This document shows, one piece after another, positions 1 through 8,449 of a stretch of 64,000 bases of DNA. Numbering within the stretch: position 1 is the stretch's first letter; each line of letters starts with the position of its first letter. A program made the translations under genes and the position numbers. Below the pieces are notes generated by a model. It searched no databases, had not been told where the DNA came from, and saw nothing but the letters and a program-made list of their open reading frames with translations. Origin of the DNA: Gluconacetobacter tumulisoli (lineage in GTDB: Bacteria; Pseudomonadota; Alphaproteobacteria; Acetobacterales; Acetobacteraceae); NCBI RefSeq assembly GCF_014174155.1, contig NZ_JABEQM010000011.1, forward strand, positions 1 to 64,000, in the 5' to 3' direction.

Positions 1-159
1 CGCAGGCTCGTCAAGGATTACGAGCGTTACGCTTCAACGCTCGCAAGTCTTCATGTCGTCGCTTTCGCATGTTTCATGCTCAGAAACGCCGCTATACTCG
101 CTCACGGTGCACAACACCCTCTAGAACACGCGGAGAAGGAAAGATATCATCTGGAGTGA
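1..159 (+). pseudogene. C-terminal end of an IS5-like transposase (cut by window edge)
   Basis: Frame 1 is open from the window edge to TGA at 157-159. It begins RRLVKDYERY and continues with a hydrophobic HVVAFACFMLRNAAIL stretch, which resembles the last 35-40 residues of IS5-family DDE transposases (family knowledge, not a search). The rest lies outside the window, so it cannot be told whether the element is intact. The natural transposase end may be near 108-120, with the last codons being read-through. It overlaps the 3' end of the opposing NYN-like fragment, suggesting that the insertion cut that gene. Confidence 0.55.
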
Positions 160-421
160 GGCATTCAGAAATTAAGTTAAAAGCACGACGGTTGACGGTC
201 TGTGTGGTGCCCGCCGTCCAGCCATGATAGAGTCGGATCCGAACACGAAAGATGCTGTCTTTATCAAGAGAACAGAGCAGCTTTGTGGTCGACTTCCCTA
301 CCGCATTAAGCGCATAGCGACATCGTTCTACCGGATCGGCCTTCCACGCGGAGGGCGCGGCTAAAATCTGACTATTCCAATCAAGAAACAATCCAACCCG
401 ACGAAACGATCGATCCAGCAC
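92..421 (-). CDS. NYN/PIN-like domain protein, probably truncated
   Basis: This 109-residue reading frame is preceded by a strong Shine-Dalgarno (GAGGAGG) four bases before a GTG at 421; a TTG at 424 is in the same frame. The N-terminus RRVGLFLDWNSQI has the hydrophobic strand ending in Asp typical of the first strand of NYN/PIN-fold nucleases. Later acidic motifs of a full NYN domain (normally about 150 residues or more) are not seen, and the 3' end runs antisense into the transposase tail. I read it as the 5' part of a nuclease-like gene cut by an insertion. Base composition is lower in GC than the genes that follow. No function can be assigned with certainty. Confidence 0.4.
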   Translation of the reverse strand: MLDRSFRRVGLFLDWNSQILAAPSAWKADPVERCRYALNAVGKSTTKLLCSLDKDSIFRVRIRLYHGWTAGTTQTVNRRAFNLISECLTPDDIFPSPRVLEGVVHRERV

Positions 422-424
422 CAA

Positions 425-810
425 TCCTCCTCAATCCATTCATTGGGAATTTAGCTTCGGACGTATCATTCTTCCGCGCCGCCTGCATGTCCACTCATAA
501 ATTACACTGAAGAGTCGAAGAATGGCATGCGTTAAACGCGGAACTGCTCTTGGCTTCGCTTGTTAAATGGGCGCCTTCGGAATTTACGGACCTACCCATT
601 GTATGACTGACCTGTAATCGTAAGCGCTGATACATGGCGGCGCACGCCAATACCAGCTTTTTGCACATTCAGCCCCGAACGTCACCAGTCTACTATCGAC
701 CAAGCTCCGACACGTCTCGAATATCCGATTCCTTTGCAGTCCTATTTCGAAGCTAAACCGCCCCCCAATTACCCATATTTGCAAATAGTACAATCGCCAA
801 TAAATCAGGG
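425..810. other. AT-richer stretch without a convincing gene
   Basis: I see no coding region with a ribosome binding site or recognisable protein. A 69-codon frame at 584-793 on the minus strand has neither start signals nor family features. Composition matches the transposon-associated DNA to the left, not the GC-rich gene to the right, so this is probably accessory DNA debris. Confidence 0.5.
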
Positions 811-811
811 T

Positions 812-851
812 GCAGGGGTCCGCGACCCCTGCCGGGTTCGGGCAGAACCCG
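812..851 (-). terminator. Double hairpin after the MOSC gene; dispersed repeat motif
   Basis: Two adjacent stems are visible. GCAGGGGTC (812-820) pairs with GACCCCTGC (824-832), and CGGGTT (833-838) pairs with AACCCG (846-851). They lie just beyond the stop of the minus-strand MOSC gene and probably terminate it. The 19-mer at 833-851 recurs with one or two changes at 37392-37410 (other strand) and 52051-52069, each time next to another hairpin, so it is also a dispersed repeat. Confidence 0.6.
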
Positions 852-860
852 ACCTTCCCT

Positions 861-1700
861 TCACGCCGGCAGCAGGTTCGACGCGCCGCGTTCCATTACC
901 ATGACGGGGTCGCCCACGGCGATGCGGCCGGGGCGGATGACGGCGGCGTTCTGGCCGAACATCACGCCACCCTTGGCCCGGCGTGTGCGGGACAGGGTCT
1001 GCAAGGGTTCGCGCGGGTCAGGGATCCGGGCGGTCTGCTGGTCGATGGTGGTCATGATGCAGCGCGAACATGGTTTGACGATGCGCAGCACCGCCTGACC
1101 GATCGCGACCAGTCGCCATTCGTCCTCGGCCCAGGGGGTGGCGCCGGAGATGACGATGTTGGGGCGGAAGCGGTCCATCGGCACCGGGGCGGGCAGCGCG
1201 TCGTTCAGCGCGGCCAGCGATTCCGGGGTGGCGAGCAAGGCGGCGAACCCGTCGGCGAACCCGACGGTGGAGCCCGGCGGAGCATAGGCCGGATCGGCCG
1301 GCCGGGCACTGGTATCGTGCAGATAGACCAGCCGGCAGGGGCGGCCGAGCACGGCCGAGAGCCAGTCGGCCGCAGCCAGGCCGGCATCGACGGCAGGCAC
1401 CGTGTCGCCCCAGACGCGCACGGGCTGGCGCACGGCATCGGCGGGCGGGACGTCCACCGCCAGCGTGCTGTGGCCCGGCATGGCCAGCGTCAGCCCGCCC
1501 GGCTGCCGGCCCACCGCGACCAGGGCCATGCGGGCGATCTGCCGCTGGGTCAGGAAGCCGCCGTCGGGGTCGACGACCAGCCAGCGCCGGTCGTCATCCA
1601 GACCGCACGGCCCCAGCCAGCCCTCGGCCACGGTGATCACGCCCAGGGACTTGACCGGATAGACATGCAGCGCCGAAACGCGGAGATCCTGATCCATCAT
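861..1700 (-). CDS. MOSC domain-containing protein (YcbX-like)
   Basis: The 279-residue protein has an N-terminal MOSC beta-barrel (ALHVYPVKSLGV near residue 10) followed by a MOSC domain. PCSRCIMTTID carries the conserved Cys that in YcbX/mARC enzymes contacts the molybdenum cofactor. Such proteins reduce N-hydroxylated bases and similar compounds. E. coli YcbX carries a C-terminal 2Fe-2S ferredoxin domain, which is absent here, so electrons would come from a separate partner. The start is three bases after the TGA of the upstream aldose epimerase, implying one transcript, although no functional link between the two is obvious. Confidence 0.82.
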   Translation of the reverse strand: MMDQDLRVSALHVYPVKSLGVITVAEGWLGPCGLDDDRRWLVVDPDGGFLTQRQIARMALVAVGRQPGGLTLAMPGHSTLAVDVPPADAVRQPVRVWGDTVPAVDAGLAAADWLSAVLGRPCRLVYLHDTSARPADPAYAPPGSTVGFADGFAALLATPESLAALNDALPAPVPMDRFRPNIVISGATPWAEDEWRLVAIGQAVLRIVKPCSRCIMTTIDQQTARIPDPREPLQTLSRTRRAKGGVMFGQNAAVIRPGRIAVGDPVMVMERGASNLLPA

Positions 1701-1703
1701 GCG

Positions 1704-2894
1704 TCAGCGCGCCGTGCCGGCCTGCACGCCGAACCGGAAGACCGTCGTGTAGTCGAAGGTCTGCCCCGGATTGAGCGTGGTGGTCGGGAAGGTGGGATGG
1801 TTGGGCGAATCGGGATAATGCTCGGCCTCGAAGGCAACCGCGTCGGTCTGGCGATAGGCGCGGTGCGACACCCCGGCATAGGCCCCGGTCAGCGAGTTGG
1901 AGGTATAGACCTGAAGGCCCGGCTGCGAGGTCAGGACCTCCATCGTGCGGCCCGTCTTCGGGTCGAGGATGCGCGCGGCCAGGCGGGGGGCACCGCCGGA
2001 GGGGCCGTTGACGACCCAGTTCTGGTCATAGCCGCGCGCGAACATCAGCTGCGGAAAGGAATCGCGCAGATGGTCGCCAATCCGCGTCGGCTTGCGGAAA
2101 TCGAGCGGCGTGCCCGCGACCGGCGCCAGTTCCCCCGCGGGGATCGCGGTCGGGTCGGTGGGGGTGTAGCGATCGGCGTTGATCTGCAGGATCTGGTTTT
2201 CGACCGAGCCCGACCCCTCGCCACCCAGGTTGAAATAGCTGTGGTTGGTCAGGTTGAGCACGGTCGGCCGGTCGGTCGTGGCCGTGTAGTGCAGGGTAAG
2301 CTGGTCGCGGTCATCCAGCGTGTAGGTCACGGCAACCTTCAGCGTGCCGGGAAAGCCCTGGTCCCCGTCCGGGCTGGTCATGGACAGCGTGGCACTGGCG
2401 GAATGGGTGTCGGAGACGGTGCCGTCCACGTGCCAGAGCTGCTTGTCGAAGCCTTTGGTGCCGCCATGCAGCGCATTCGGGGGGGCTGTCACGGGAACGT
2501 GATAGGCCTGTCCGTTCAGGGTGAAGGTGCCGCGGGCGATCCGGTTGGCGTAGCGCCCGATCATCGCGCCGAAGAACAGGCCGCCCTGCGCGCTGTCGAC
2601 GGTATAGCCCTGCAGGTCGGGAAAGCCGAGGACGATGTCGTCGACATGCCCGGTCCGGTCCGGCGTTTCGATCGCGGTAATGATTCCGCCGTAGGTGATG
2701 AAGCGGACGGTGATTCCGCGGACATTGCGCAAGGTCAGGATTTCGACCGGCCGGCCGTCGGGCAGCGTGCCGAACGATGCGCGGGTCGGGCCGGGAGGCA
2801 CGGACGGCGCGGCCCCCGCCGGGACGGCCGCCAGGACGGAACCGGCCAGCAGCAGGGCGGAGAGAAGGTGTGTCGCAGATTTCCCGGGCATCAT
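1704..2894 (-). CDS. galM: Aldose 1-epimerase (galactose mutarotase), exported
   Basis: This protein interconverts alpha and beta anomers of aldoses. I chose the ATG at 2894 because GGAAGGTGGG lies just upstream and it yields a clean signal peptide (ATHLLSALLLAGSVLAAVPAGA), implying periplasmic action; ATG 2891 is equally possible. Family motifs are present: HGG, the NLTNHSYFNLGG block with the catalytic His, and FEAEHYPDSPNHP near the C-terminus with the Glu-containing end region. About 396 residues fits secreted bacterial mutarotases. A periplasmic mutarotase suits an oxidative-fermentation bacterium that oxidises sugars outside the cytoplasm (inference). Confidence 0.85.
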   Translation of the reverse strand: MMPGKSATHLLSALLLAGSVLAAVPAGAAPSVPPGPTRASFGTLPDGRPVEILTLRNVRGITVRFITYGGIITAIETPDRTGHVDDIVLGFPDLQGYTVDSAQGGLFFGAMIGRYANRIARGTFTLNGQAYHVPVTAPPNALHGGTKGFDKQLWHVDGTVSDTHSASATLSMTSPDGDQGFPGTLKVAVTYTLDDRDQLTLHYTATTDRPTVLNLTNHSYFNLGGEGSGSVENQILQINADRYTPTDPTAIPAGELAPVAGTPLDFRKPTRIGDHLRDSFPQLMFARGYDQNWVVNGPSGGAPRLAARILDPKTGRTMEVLTSQPGLQVYTSNSLTGAYAGVSHRAYRQTDAVAFEAEHYPDSPNHPTFPTTTLNPGQTFDYTTVFRFGVQAGTAR

Positions 2895-3167
2895 GTCCCA
2901 CCTTCCATTGTGGATTTTCGGCCACAGTGAACCAGACCCCATTTGCGAGGCAAGGGCGGAAATCCGCGCGCCCGGCACGTATCAGGACGGGCACAAGGCA
3001 TGCGCCAGGCACGCAACGGCGGCCTGCCGGGTACCGGGGCGGATTGCACAACCGACATCCCATGCTAGAGAAGACTCCAGCGGATACGCATCCTGTTTCC
3101 GCGCCATCCATCGGATTCCTGCCGCGTTAGGCATCAGGAACGGCAGACAAGGGAAACGGAAACGAGT

Positions 3168-3983
3168 ATGCGCGCTGTGACAGGATCGAACATTCCACCG
3201 TCCCTGCCGTCCGCTTTCGTTGCCCGCCTGCGCCGGATCGCCAGCGTCACCGCAGCACTGGGCGTCGCGGGCCTGGCCGGGTGCGCGGCCCCGCCGCCCA
3301 AGGATCCGGACGCCCTGGCCGAGTATCGCGAGGCCAACGATCCGTACGAATCCCTGAACCGGAAGATGTACGGCCTCAGCATGACGCTGGACAAATATTC
3401 CCTGCGACCGGTGGCCAAGGCCTATGTCTGGGCGGTGCCCTATCGGGTGCGCCAGTCGCTGGGCAGCATGGTCCAGACGATGAACGAGCCCGTGGTGTTC
3501 TTCAACGACGTCGGAGCCGGCAAGTCCCGGCGCGCCGGCGACGCCTTCGTGCGCTGGTGCATCAACATGGTCGCAGGCGTCGGCGGCCTGGTCGACGTCG
3601 CGAAATACGCGGGCTATCCCCACCACGACAACGATGCCGGCCTGACGCTGGCGACGTGGGGGGTATCGTCCGGCCCGTACCTGTTCCTGCCGATGATGGG
3701 TCCATCCTCGTTCCGCGACGGGGCGGGCTACGGCATCGATGTCGGCCTGTCGCCCTTCAACTACGTGCCCAGCGGCTATGGCCTGCTGACCTTCAACTGG
3801 GCCTATAACATCATGGGCATGATCAACGGACGCGCGGACCATCTGGACGCGCTGGATCAGCTTCAGAAAGATGCGCTGGACCCCTACGCCACCATCCGCA
3901 GCGCCTACCAGCAGCAGCGCAAGGCGCAGGCCGAAGCCATCCGCAACGACCATCGGGCCACCGTTCCCGACTGGTACAACTGA
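3168..3983 (+). CDS. mlaA: MlaA (VacJ) outer-membrane lipoprotein
   Basis: MlaA removes mislocalised phospholipids from the outer leaflet of the outer membrane and passes them to MlaC. The 271-residue protein has a signal peptide ending in the lipobox LAGC (Cys about residue 42). ANDPYESLNRKMYG and GPYLFLPMMGPSSFRD are the standard VacJ/MlaA signatures. It is followed 14 bases later by the mlaC-like gene, the usual shuttle partner. The inner-membrane MlaFEDB transporter is not in the window. Confidence 0.93.
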   Translation: MRAVTGSNIPPSLPSAFVARLRRIASVTAALGVAGLAGCAAPPPKDPDALAEYREANDPYESLNRKMYGLSMTLDKYSLRPVAKAYVWAVPYRVRQSLGSMVQTMNEPVVFFNDVGAGKSRRAGDAFVRWCINMVAGVGGLVDVAKYAGYPHHDNDAGLTLATWGVSSGPYLFLPMMGPSSFRDGAGYGIDVGLSPFNYVPSGYGLLTFNWAYNIMGMINGRADHLDALDQLQKDALDPYATIRSAYQQQRKAQAEAIRNDHRATVPDWYN

Positions 3984-3997
3984 AAAGGGACGCAGAG

Positions 3998-4624
3998 ATG
4001 AAGACAGTTCTTGCCCGTCGTCATGTGCTGGGTCTCGTCGCGGGCGCCATCGCCCTGCCCGCCGCCCGCCACGCCCGTGCCGCAGATGCGGCGGCCGCCA
4101 GTGCCCGGTCCTTCGTTACCGATTTCGGACGGCAGCTGATCACGATCGTCAATTCCGACCGCTCGCTGGCCGACAAGAAGACCGCGATCCTGCCGCTGCT
4201 GCAGGCGCATGTGGACATGGATTCGATCGGCCGCTACTGCCTGGGCCGCTACTGGCGTGTCGCGACGCCCGAGCAGCAGGCCCGCTACCTGACGCTGTTT
4301 CATCAGGTTCTGCTCAATGCCATCACCGACAAGATCGGCGATTATCGCGGCGTGACCTTCACCGTGTCCGGCACGTCGCCGGCCGGTGACGACCAGGCGG
4401 TGGATACGATCATCAACCGCCCCGAACAGCCGGCGGCCAATACCCAGTGGATTGTCAGCACCACCAGCGGCCAGCCCAAGGTCGTGGACGTGGTGGGCGA
4501 GGGCACCAGCCTGCGCCTGACGCAACGGCAGGATTATGCCTCGTTCGTCGCGCGCCATAACGGCAGCGTCGACGCGCTGCTGCAGGCGCTGGACCATCAG
4601 GTGGCGGCCCACGGCGCGCACTAG
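3998..4624 (+). CDS. mlaC: MlaC-family periplasmic phospholipid-binding protein
   Basis: The 208-residue protein has an N-terminal signal with an Arg pair (ARRHVLGLVAGAIALPAARHARA), then an MlaC/Ttg2D domain (RSFVTDFGRQLITIVNS; HVDMDSIGRYCLGRYWR; YLTLFHQVLLNAITDKIGDY). It is expected to shuttle phospholipid between MlaA at the outer membrane and the MlaFEDB complex. GGGACGCAGAG upstream serves as ribosome binding site. The Arg pair could indicate Tat export, but the motif is incomplete. Confidence 0.88.
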   Translation: MKTVLARRHVLGLVAGAIALPAARHARAADAAAASARSFVTDFGRQLITIVNSDRSLADKKTAILPLLQAHVDMDSIGRYCLGRYWRVATPEQQARYLTLFHQVLLNAITDKIGDYRGVTFTVSGTSPAGDDQAVDTIINRPEQPAANTQWIVSTTSGQPKVVDVVGEGTSLRLTQRQDYASFVARHNGSVDALLQALDHQVAAHGAH

Positions 4625-4647
4625 GATCAGGATCAGAACACGGCAGG

Positions 4648-4680
4648 ACGCGGCGCGATCGGATTGATCCGGCGCCGCGT
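4648..4680 (+). terminator. Hairpin terminator after mlaA-mlaC
   Basis: A perfect 9-bp stem, ACGCGGCGC (4648-4656) with GCGCCGCGT (4672-4680), starts 23 bases after the mlaC stop. There is no U-tract, as is common in GC-rich genomes. Confidence 0.6.
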
Positions 4681-4865
4681 GCGCCAGCGTTCTGGGTTAT
4701 CGGGCCCCTTCACCCTTCACACGTCTGGAGACCGTCTGGACATTCGGTCTGGCGAGCGGGAACGGCCCTGGCGGCCCCGCAACCGCGAAGCGCAAAACCT
4801 GCATCGGATCGCCGCCAGACCGGATTTCCAGATGGCCCCAGGCCCGCGACCTGAACGGGGACCCT

Positions 4866-5423
4866 TCAGCCGTCGCGCCCCGCCGGACGGCGGGGCGGAA
4901 GAGACGGCAGAGGATCATGCCGCGCCGTGCGGATGCTTTCGTAGACCAGCATTTGGTGCCCGTCGCGCAGGAAACTGTCGCATTCGATCATGCCAATGCC
5001 GCCAAGGATGGTGCGCGAGGCTATGTTGGTGTCGCGCGTGACCGCCACCACACGCTGCAGCCCGGCATCGTGGGCGACGTTCAGCACCGCCGATGCGGCC
5101 TCCCGCGCCAGGCCGCGCCCCGCCGCCCAGGGCCACAGCGCGAAGCGCAGGCCCATGCCCCGGCCGTCGGGCCGTTGATGCAGGCCGGTCATGCCGATGA
5201 ACCGGCCGTTTTCGCGAATGGCGAAGATGCCGATGCCCCGGCGCGCCCAGCACGCCAGATCCTCGGCCATCTCGATCTCGGCCTGCTGGCGGGACCGCAC
5301 GCCCCCCAGCATCATGGCGAATGCGCCGGCATCGGCTTTCAGCCGCACCATGTCGTCCATGTCCCGCCACGAGACCGGTTCCAGCACCAGCCGCGGGGTC
5401 CGGATCTGCCCGCCCGCGATCAT
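4866..5423 (-). CDS. GNAT family N-acetyltransferase (RimJ/RimL-like)
   Basis: From the ATG at 5423, preceded by GGGAGGGG, the 185-residue protein begins IAGGQIRTPRLVLEPVSWRDMDD, typical of the RimJ/RimL acetyltransferase_3 group. IGIFAIRENGRFIGMTGLHQ and GLAREAASAVLNVAHD match the acetyl-CoA-binding motif regions, and NIASRTILGGIGM is the usual N.AS..v.ekxGF-like segment. The acceptor (protein N-terminus, antibiotic or metabolite) cannot be read from sequence. It lies downstream of ettA on the same strand across a gap of about 100 bases. Confidence 0.85.
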   Translation of the reverse strand: MIAGGQIRTPRLVLEPVSWRDMDDMVRLKADAGAFAMMLGGVRSRQQAEIEMAEDLACWARRGIGIFAIRENGRFIGMTGLHQRPDGRGMGLRFALWPWAAGRGLAREAASAVLNVAHDAGLQRVVAVTRDTNIASRTILGGIGMIECDSFLRDGHQMLVYESIRTARHDPLPSLPPRRPAGRDG

Positions 5424-5523
5424 CGAGCGCCCCTCCCGGCCCCCCATCCATACGGGCCAGCCCCACGGTCCGCGATTCGGGTGCCGGTCCCGGACGCGCT
5501 CCGCAGGGCGGCCAGGCGCGGCC

Positions 5524-7203
5524 TCAGCGCGCGAGGGGTCGGTACTTGATCCGTCCCGGTTCGGTCGCATCGGGGCCGAGTCGACGTCGCTTGTCCTCTT
5601 CGTAGGCCTGGAAATTTCCCTCGAACCACTCGACATGGCTGTCGCCCTCGAAGGCCAGGATATGCGTGGCCAGACGGTCCAGGAACCAGCGGTCATGGCT
5701 GATGATGACCGCGCAGCCCGCGAATTCCGCCAGCGCGTCTTCCAGGGCGCGCAGCGTGTCGACGTCCAGGTCGTTCGTCGGTTCGTCCAGCAGGATGACG
5801 TTGCTTTCCTGGCGCAGCATCTTAGCCAGGTGCACGCGGTTGCGCTCGCCGCCCGACAGGATGCCGACCTTCTTCTGCTGGTCCGCGCCCTTGAAGTTGA
5901 ATGCGCCGACATAGGCGCGCGACGGCACCGCGCGCTTGCCCAGATAGATCACGTCGGTCCCGCCGGAGATTTCCTCCCAGACCGACTTGTCGTCGTCGAG
6001 GCTGTCGCGCGACTGGTCGACATAGCCCAGCTTCACGGTCTCGCCGACCTTCAGCGTGCCGGAATCGGGCTGTTCCTGCCCCACGATCATGCGGAACAGG
6101 GTGGATTTGCCCGCGCCGTTCGGTCCGATGACGCCGACGATGCCGCCCGGCGGCAGCCGGAAGCTGAGGTCGTCGATCAGCAGCCGGTTGCCGAACGCCT
6201 TGCGCAGGTCCTCGGCCTCGATGACCGTGCTGCCCAGGCGGGGACCGGGCGGGATGACGATGTCGGCGACGCCGCCGGCGCGCTCGGCGTTCTGGGCCAG
6301 CATCTCCTCGTAGCGGGCGATGCGCGACTTGCTCTTGGCCTGGCGGGCCTTGGGGCTGGAGCCGATCCATTCCTGCTCGGCGGCCAGGGCGCGCTGGCGC
6401 GCACTTTCCTCCTTTTCCTCCTGGGCCAGGCGCTTGCGCTTCTGCACCAGCCACGAGGAATAATTGCCCTGGAACGGATAGCCCCGGCCGCGCTCCAGTT
6501 CCAGAATCCAGTTGGTGACGTTGTCGAGAAAGTAGCGGTCATGGGTGATGACCATCACCGTGCCCTCGTAGTCGCGCAGGGTCCGTTCCAGCCAGGCCAC
6601 GCTTTCGGCGTCCAGATGGTTGGTCGGTTCGTCCAGCAGCAGCAGGTCGGGCTTTTCCAGCAGCAGGCGGCACAGCGCCACGCGCCGGCGCTCGCCGCCC
6701 GACAGGCGGGTGACGGGGCTGTCCGCCGGCGGGCAGCGCAGGGCGTCCAGCGCGATGTCGATCTTGCGGTCCAGTTCCCAGCCGTCGCCGGCCTCGATCT
6801 TTTCCTGCAGTTCGGCCTGTTCGGCCAGCAGGGCGTTCATCTCGTCGTCCGACATCGGCTCGGCGAACTTCATCGAGATCTCGTTGAAGCGGTCGACGGC
6901 GATCTTCAGGTCGCCGAAGCCCAGGGCCACGTTCTCGCCCACCGTCAGGGATTCGTCGAGCTTGGGCTCCTGCTCCAGGTAGCCGATCCGGGCCCCCTCG
7001 GCGGCCCAGGCCTCGCCGCCATATTCGGTCTCGATCCCGGCCATGATCTTCAGCAGGGTGGACTTGCCCGCGCCGTTGACACCCAGCACGCCGATCTTCA
7101 CCCCGGGCAGGAAGGACAGGGTGATGCCCTTGAAGACCTCGCGCCCGCCCGGATACGCCTTGGTCAGGTCCTTCATCACATAGACATATTGCGTGGCGGC
7201 CAT
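5524..7203 (-). CDS. ettA: Energy-dependent translational throttle protein EttA (ABC-F ATPase)
   Basis: EttA binds the ribosomal E site and gates the first elongation step according to ATP/ADP. The 559-residue protein has two ABC domains: Walker A GVNGAGKST with signature LSGGERRRVAL, then Walker A GPNGAGKST with signature LSGGERNRVHL. The ABC-F linker between them contains SRIARYEEMLAQNAERAGG. Length is close to E. coli EttA (555). The start MAATQYVYVMKDLTK at 7203 aligns with family starts. Confidence 0.93.
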   Translation of the reverse strand: MAATQYVYVMKDLTKAYPGGREVFKGITLSFLPGVKIGVLGVNGAGKSTLLKIMAGIETEYGGEAWAAEGARIGYLEQEPKLDESLTVGENVALGFGDLKIAVDRFNEISMKFAEPMSDDEMNALLAEQAELQEKIEAGDGWELDRKIDIALDALRCPPADSPVTRLSGGERRRVALCRLLLEKPDLLLLDEPTNHLDAESVAWLERTLRDYEGTVMVITHDRYFLDNVTNWILELERGRGYPFQGNYSSWLVQKRKRLAQEEKEESARQRALAAEQEWIGSSPKARQAKSKSRIARYEEMLAQNAERAGGVADIVIPPGPRLGSTVIEAEDLRKAFGNRLLIDDLSFRLPPGGIVGVIGPNGAGKSTLFRMIVGQEQPDSGTLKVGETVKLGYVDQSRDSLDDDKSVWEEISGGTDVIYLGKRAVPSRAYVGAFNFKGADQQKKVGILSGGERNRVHLAKMLRQESNVILLDEPTNDLDVDTLRALEDALAEFAGCAVIISHDRWFLDRLATHILAFEGDSHVEWFEGNFQAYEEDKRRRLGPDATEPGRIKYRPLAR

Positions 7204-7292
7204 GACGAAGGCTCCCGGATCAAAATAAGGAAAGAAGAATGTCGTTCCGCCCGCACTGTCCCCGAAGGGCGTGCGCGGGCCGCACGACGGCC

Positions 7293-7366
7293 TGCGCCCG
7301 GCAGGACTTGAACCCGCAACCAAGCCGTTATGAGCGGCCCGCTCTGACCAATTGAGCTACGGGCGC
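7293..7366 (-). tRNA. tRNA with CAT anticodon (probably tRNA-Ile2, or elongator tRNA-Met)
   Basis: The minus strand folds as a complete 74-nt cloverleaf: acceptor GCGCCCG/CGGGCGC, D stem GCTC/GAGC, anticodon stem GGCCG/CGGCT with loop CTCATAA (anticodon CAT), T arm GCGGG-TTCAAGT-CCTGC, discriminator A. CCA is not encoded. A CAT anticodon is shared by elongator Met and the lysidine-modified Ile2 tRNA. The GCTCATAACGGCTTGG context looks more like alphaproteobacterial Ile2 from memory, but this is not certain. Confidence 0.93.
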
Positions 7367-7534
7367 GCAGGCCGCCCCTGACTTCGCGCATGTGCGGCGG
7401 TTTGGCAAGATCCCGTGCACGCTCCACCGCCATTTCTCCGCACGGCGCGGCCGGTCGCGGGCGCTTGGCAAGGCGCGCGCGCGTCGATAGGTTCGGACCA
7501 TCTTTCATGTTCCGTGAAGTGTGGAGCCGTCGCC

Positions 7535-8059
7535 ATGGATGTGTCGAAAATCTCGCCCGGCAAGGACGTACCGTTCGATATCAACGTCGTCATCGAGATC
7601 CCGCAGGGATCGTCGGTGAAGTACGAAGTCGACAAGGACAGCGGCGCCATCGTCGTCGACCGTGTCCTGTTTACGCCGATGGCCTATCCGGCCGCCTACG
7701 GCTTCATCCCCGGCACGCTGGCCGCCGACGGCGACCCGGCCGACGCGCTGGTCCTGATCCCCGCCCCGGTCGTGCCCGGCGCCGTGATCCGCGCCCGGCC
7801 GATCGGCATGCTGCGCATGGAGGACGAGAGCGGGCAGGACGAGAAGATCATCTGCGTCCCGCACGACAAGGTGAATCCGTACTATTCCAAGGTCGAGAAG
7901 ATCGCGGACCTGCCGGAGATCCTGATCCAGCAGATCGAGCATTTCTTCACGCGCTACAAGGACCTGGAAAAGGGCAAGTGGGTGAAGGTCGCCGGCTGGG
8001 CCGGGCGTGAGGAAGCGGGCGACATCATCCGCGAATCCCTGGCCGCCGCGCAGAAGTAA
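7535..8059 (+). CDS. ppa: Inorganic pyrophosphatase
   Basis: This soluble family I pyrophosphatase hydrolyses PPi to two phosphates, driving biosynthetic reactions. It has 174 residues, the normal length for bacterial enzymes. [24 protein letters not shown] and the [10 protein letters not shown] segment, followed by [10 protein letters not shown] (the D.D..D motif binding the catalytic Mg2+ ions), are intact, as is [12 protein letters not shown]. The ATG at 7535 with GTGGAG upstream gives the family start [11 protein letters not shown]. Confidence 0.95.
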   Translation: MDVSKISPGKDVPFDINVVIEIPQGSSVKYEVDKDSGAIVVDRVLFTPMAYPAAYGFIPGTLAADGDPADALVLIPAPVVPGAVIRARPIGMLRMEDESGQDEKIICVPHDKVNPYYSKVEKIADLPEILIQQIEHFFTRYKDLEKGKWVKVAGWAGREEAGDIIRESLAAAQK

Positions 8060-8066
8060 CTCCTGC

Positions 8067-8095
8067 CCGGGCATGGTCCGGCGGACCATGCCCGG
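8067..8095 (+). terminator. Perfect hairpin between convergent ppa and the ynfA-like gene
   Basis: A perfect 13-bp stem (8067-8079 with 8083-8095, loop GGC) lies 8 bases after the ppa stop and 11 bases from the stop of the opposing gene. It can act on both strands. There is no U-tract. Confidence 0.7.
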
Positions 8096-8105
8096 ATGGG
8101 ATATC

Positions 8106-8447
8106 CTAACGTCCCCGCGCGGCGGCCGACAGGATCACGGCGGCGCCGGCAAGGCACAGCGCGACGCCGGCCAGATCGCGCAGGGTGACCGGCCGCCCCT
8201 CGACCACACGCAGCCAGACGATCGCGCCGACGATATAGATGCCGCCATAGGCCGCGAAGGTGCGGCCCGCCGTCTCGCTGTCCACCAGGGTCAGCAGCCA
8301 GCCGAACAGCGCCAGGCTCGCCATGCCGGGCAGCAGCAGCCACGCCGCGCCGCCCTCGCGCCGCCAGCACCACCAGGCGTAGCATCCCCCGATCTCGCAC
8401 ACCGCCGCCGCGGCATAGATCGCGAACGGCGCCAGACTCGTCCGCAC
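8106..8447 (-). CDS. UPF0060 (YnfA) family small membrane protein
   Basis: The 113-residue protein has four hydrophobic segments and YnfA signatures: AAAVCEIGGCYAWW, GRTFAAYGGIYIVGAIVWLRVVEG and DLAGVALCLAGAAVIL. The family belongs to the small multidrug resistance fold; transport of cationic dyes has been proposed for YnfA, but the substrate here is unknown. The GTG at 8447 is two bases after the upstream glycosyltransferase stop (TGATCGTG), which implies translational coupling as the last gene of that operon. Confidence 0.85.
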   Translation of the reverse strand: MRTSLAPFAIYAAAAVCEIGGCYAWWCWRREGGAAWLLLPGMASLALFGWLLTLVDSETAGRTFAAYGGIYIVGAIVWLRVVEGRPVTLRDLAGVALCLAGAAVILSAAARGR

Positions 8448-8449
8448 GA

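Noticed and set aside
584-793. 69-codon frame on the minus strand
   Set aside because: No ribosome site, no domain, and odd composition; considered chance.
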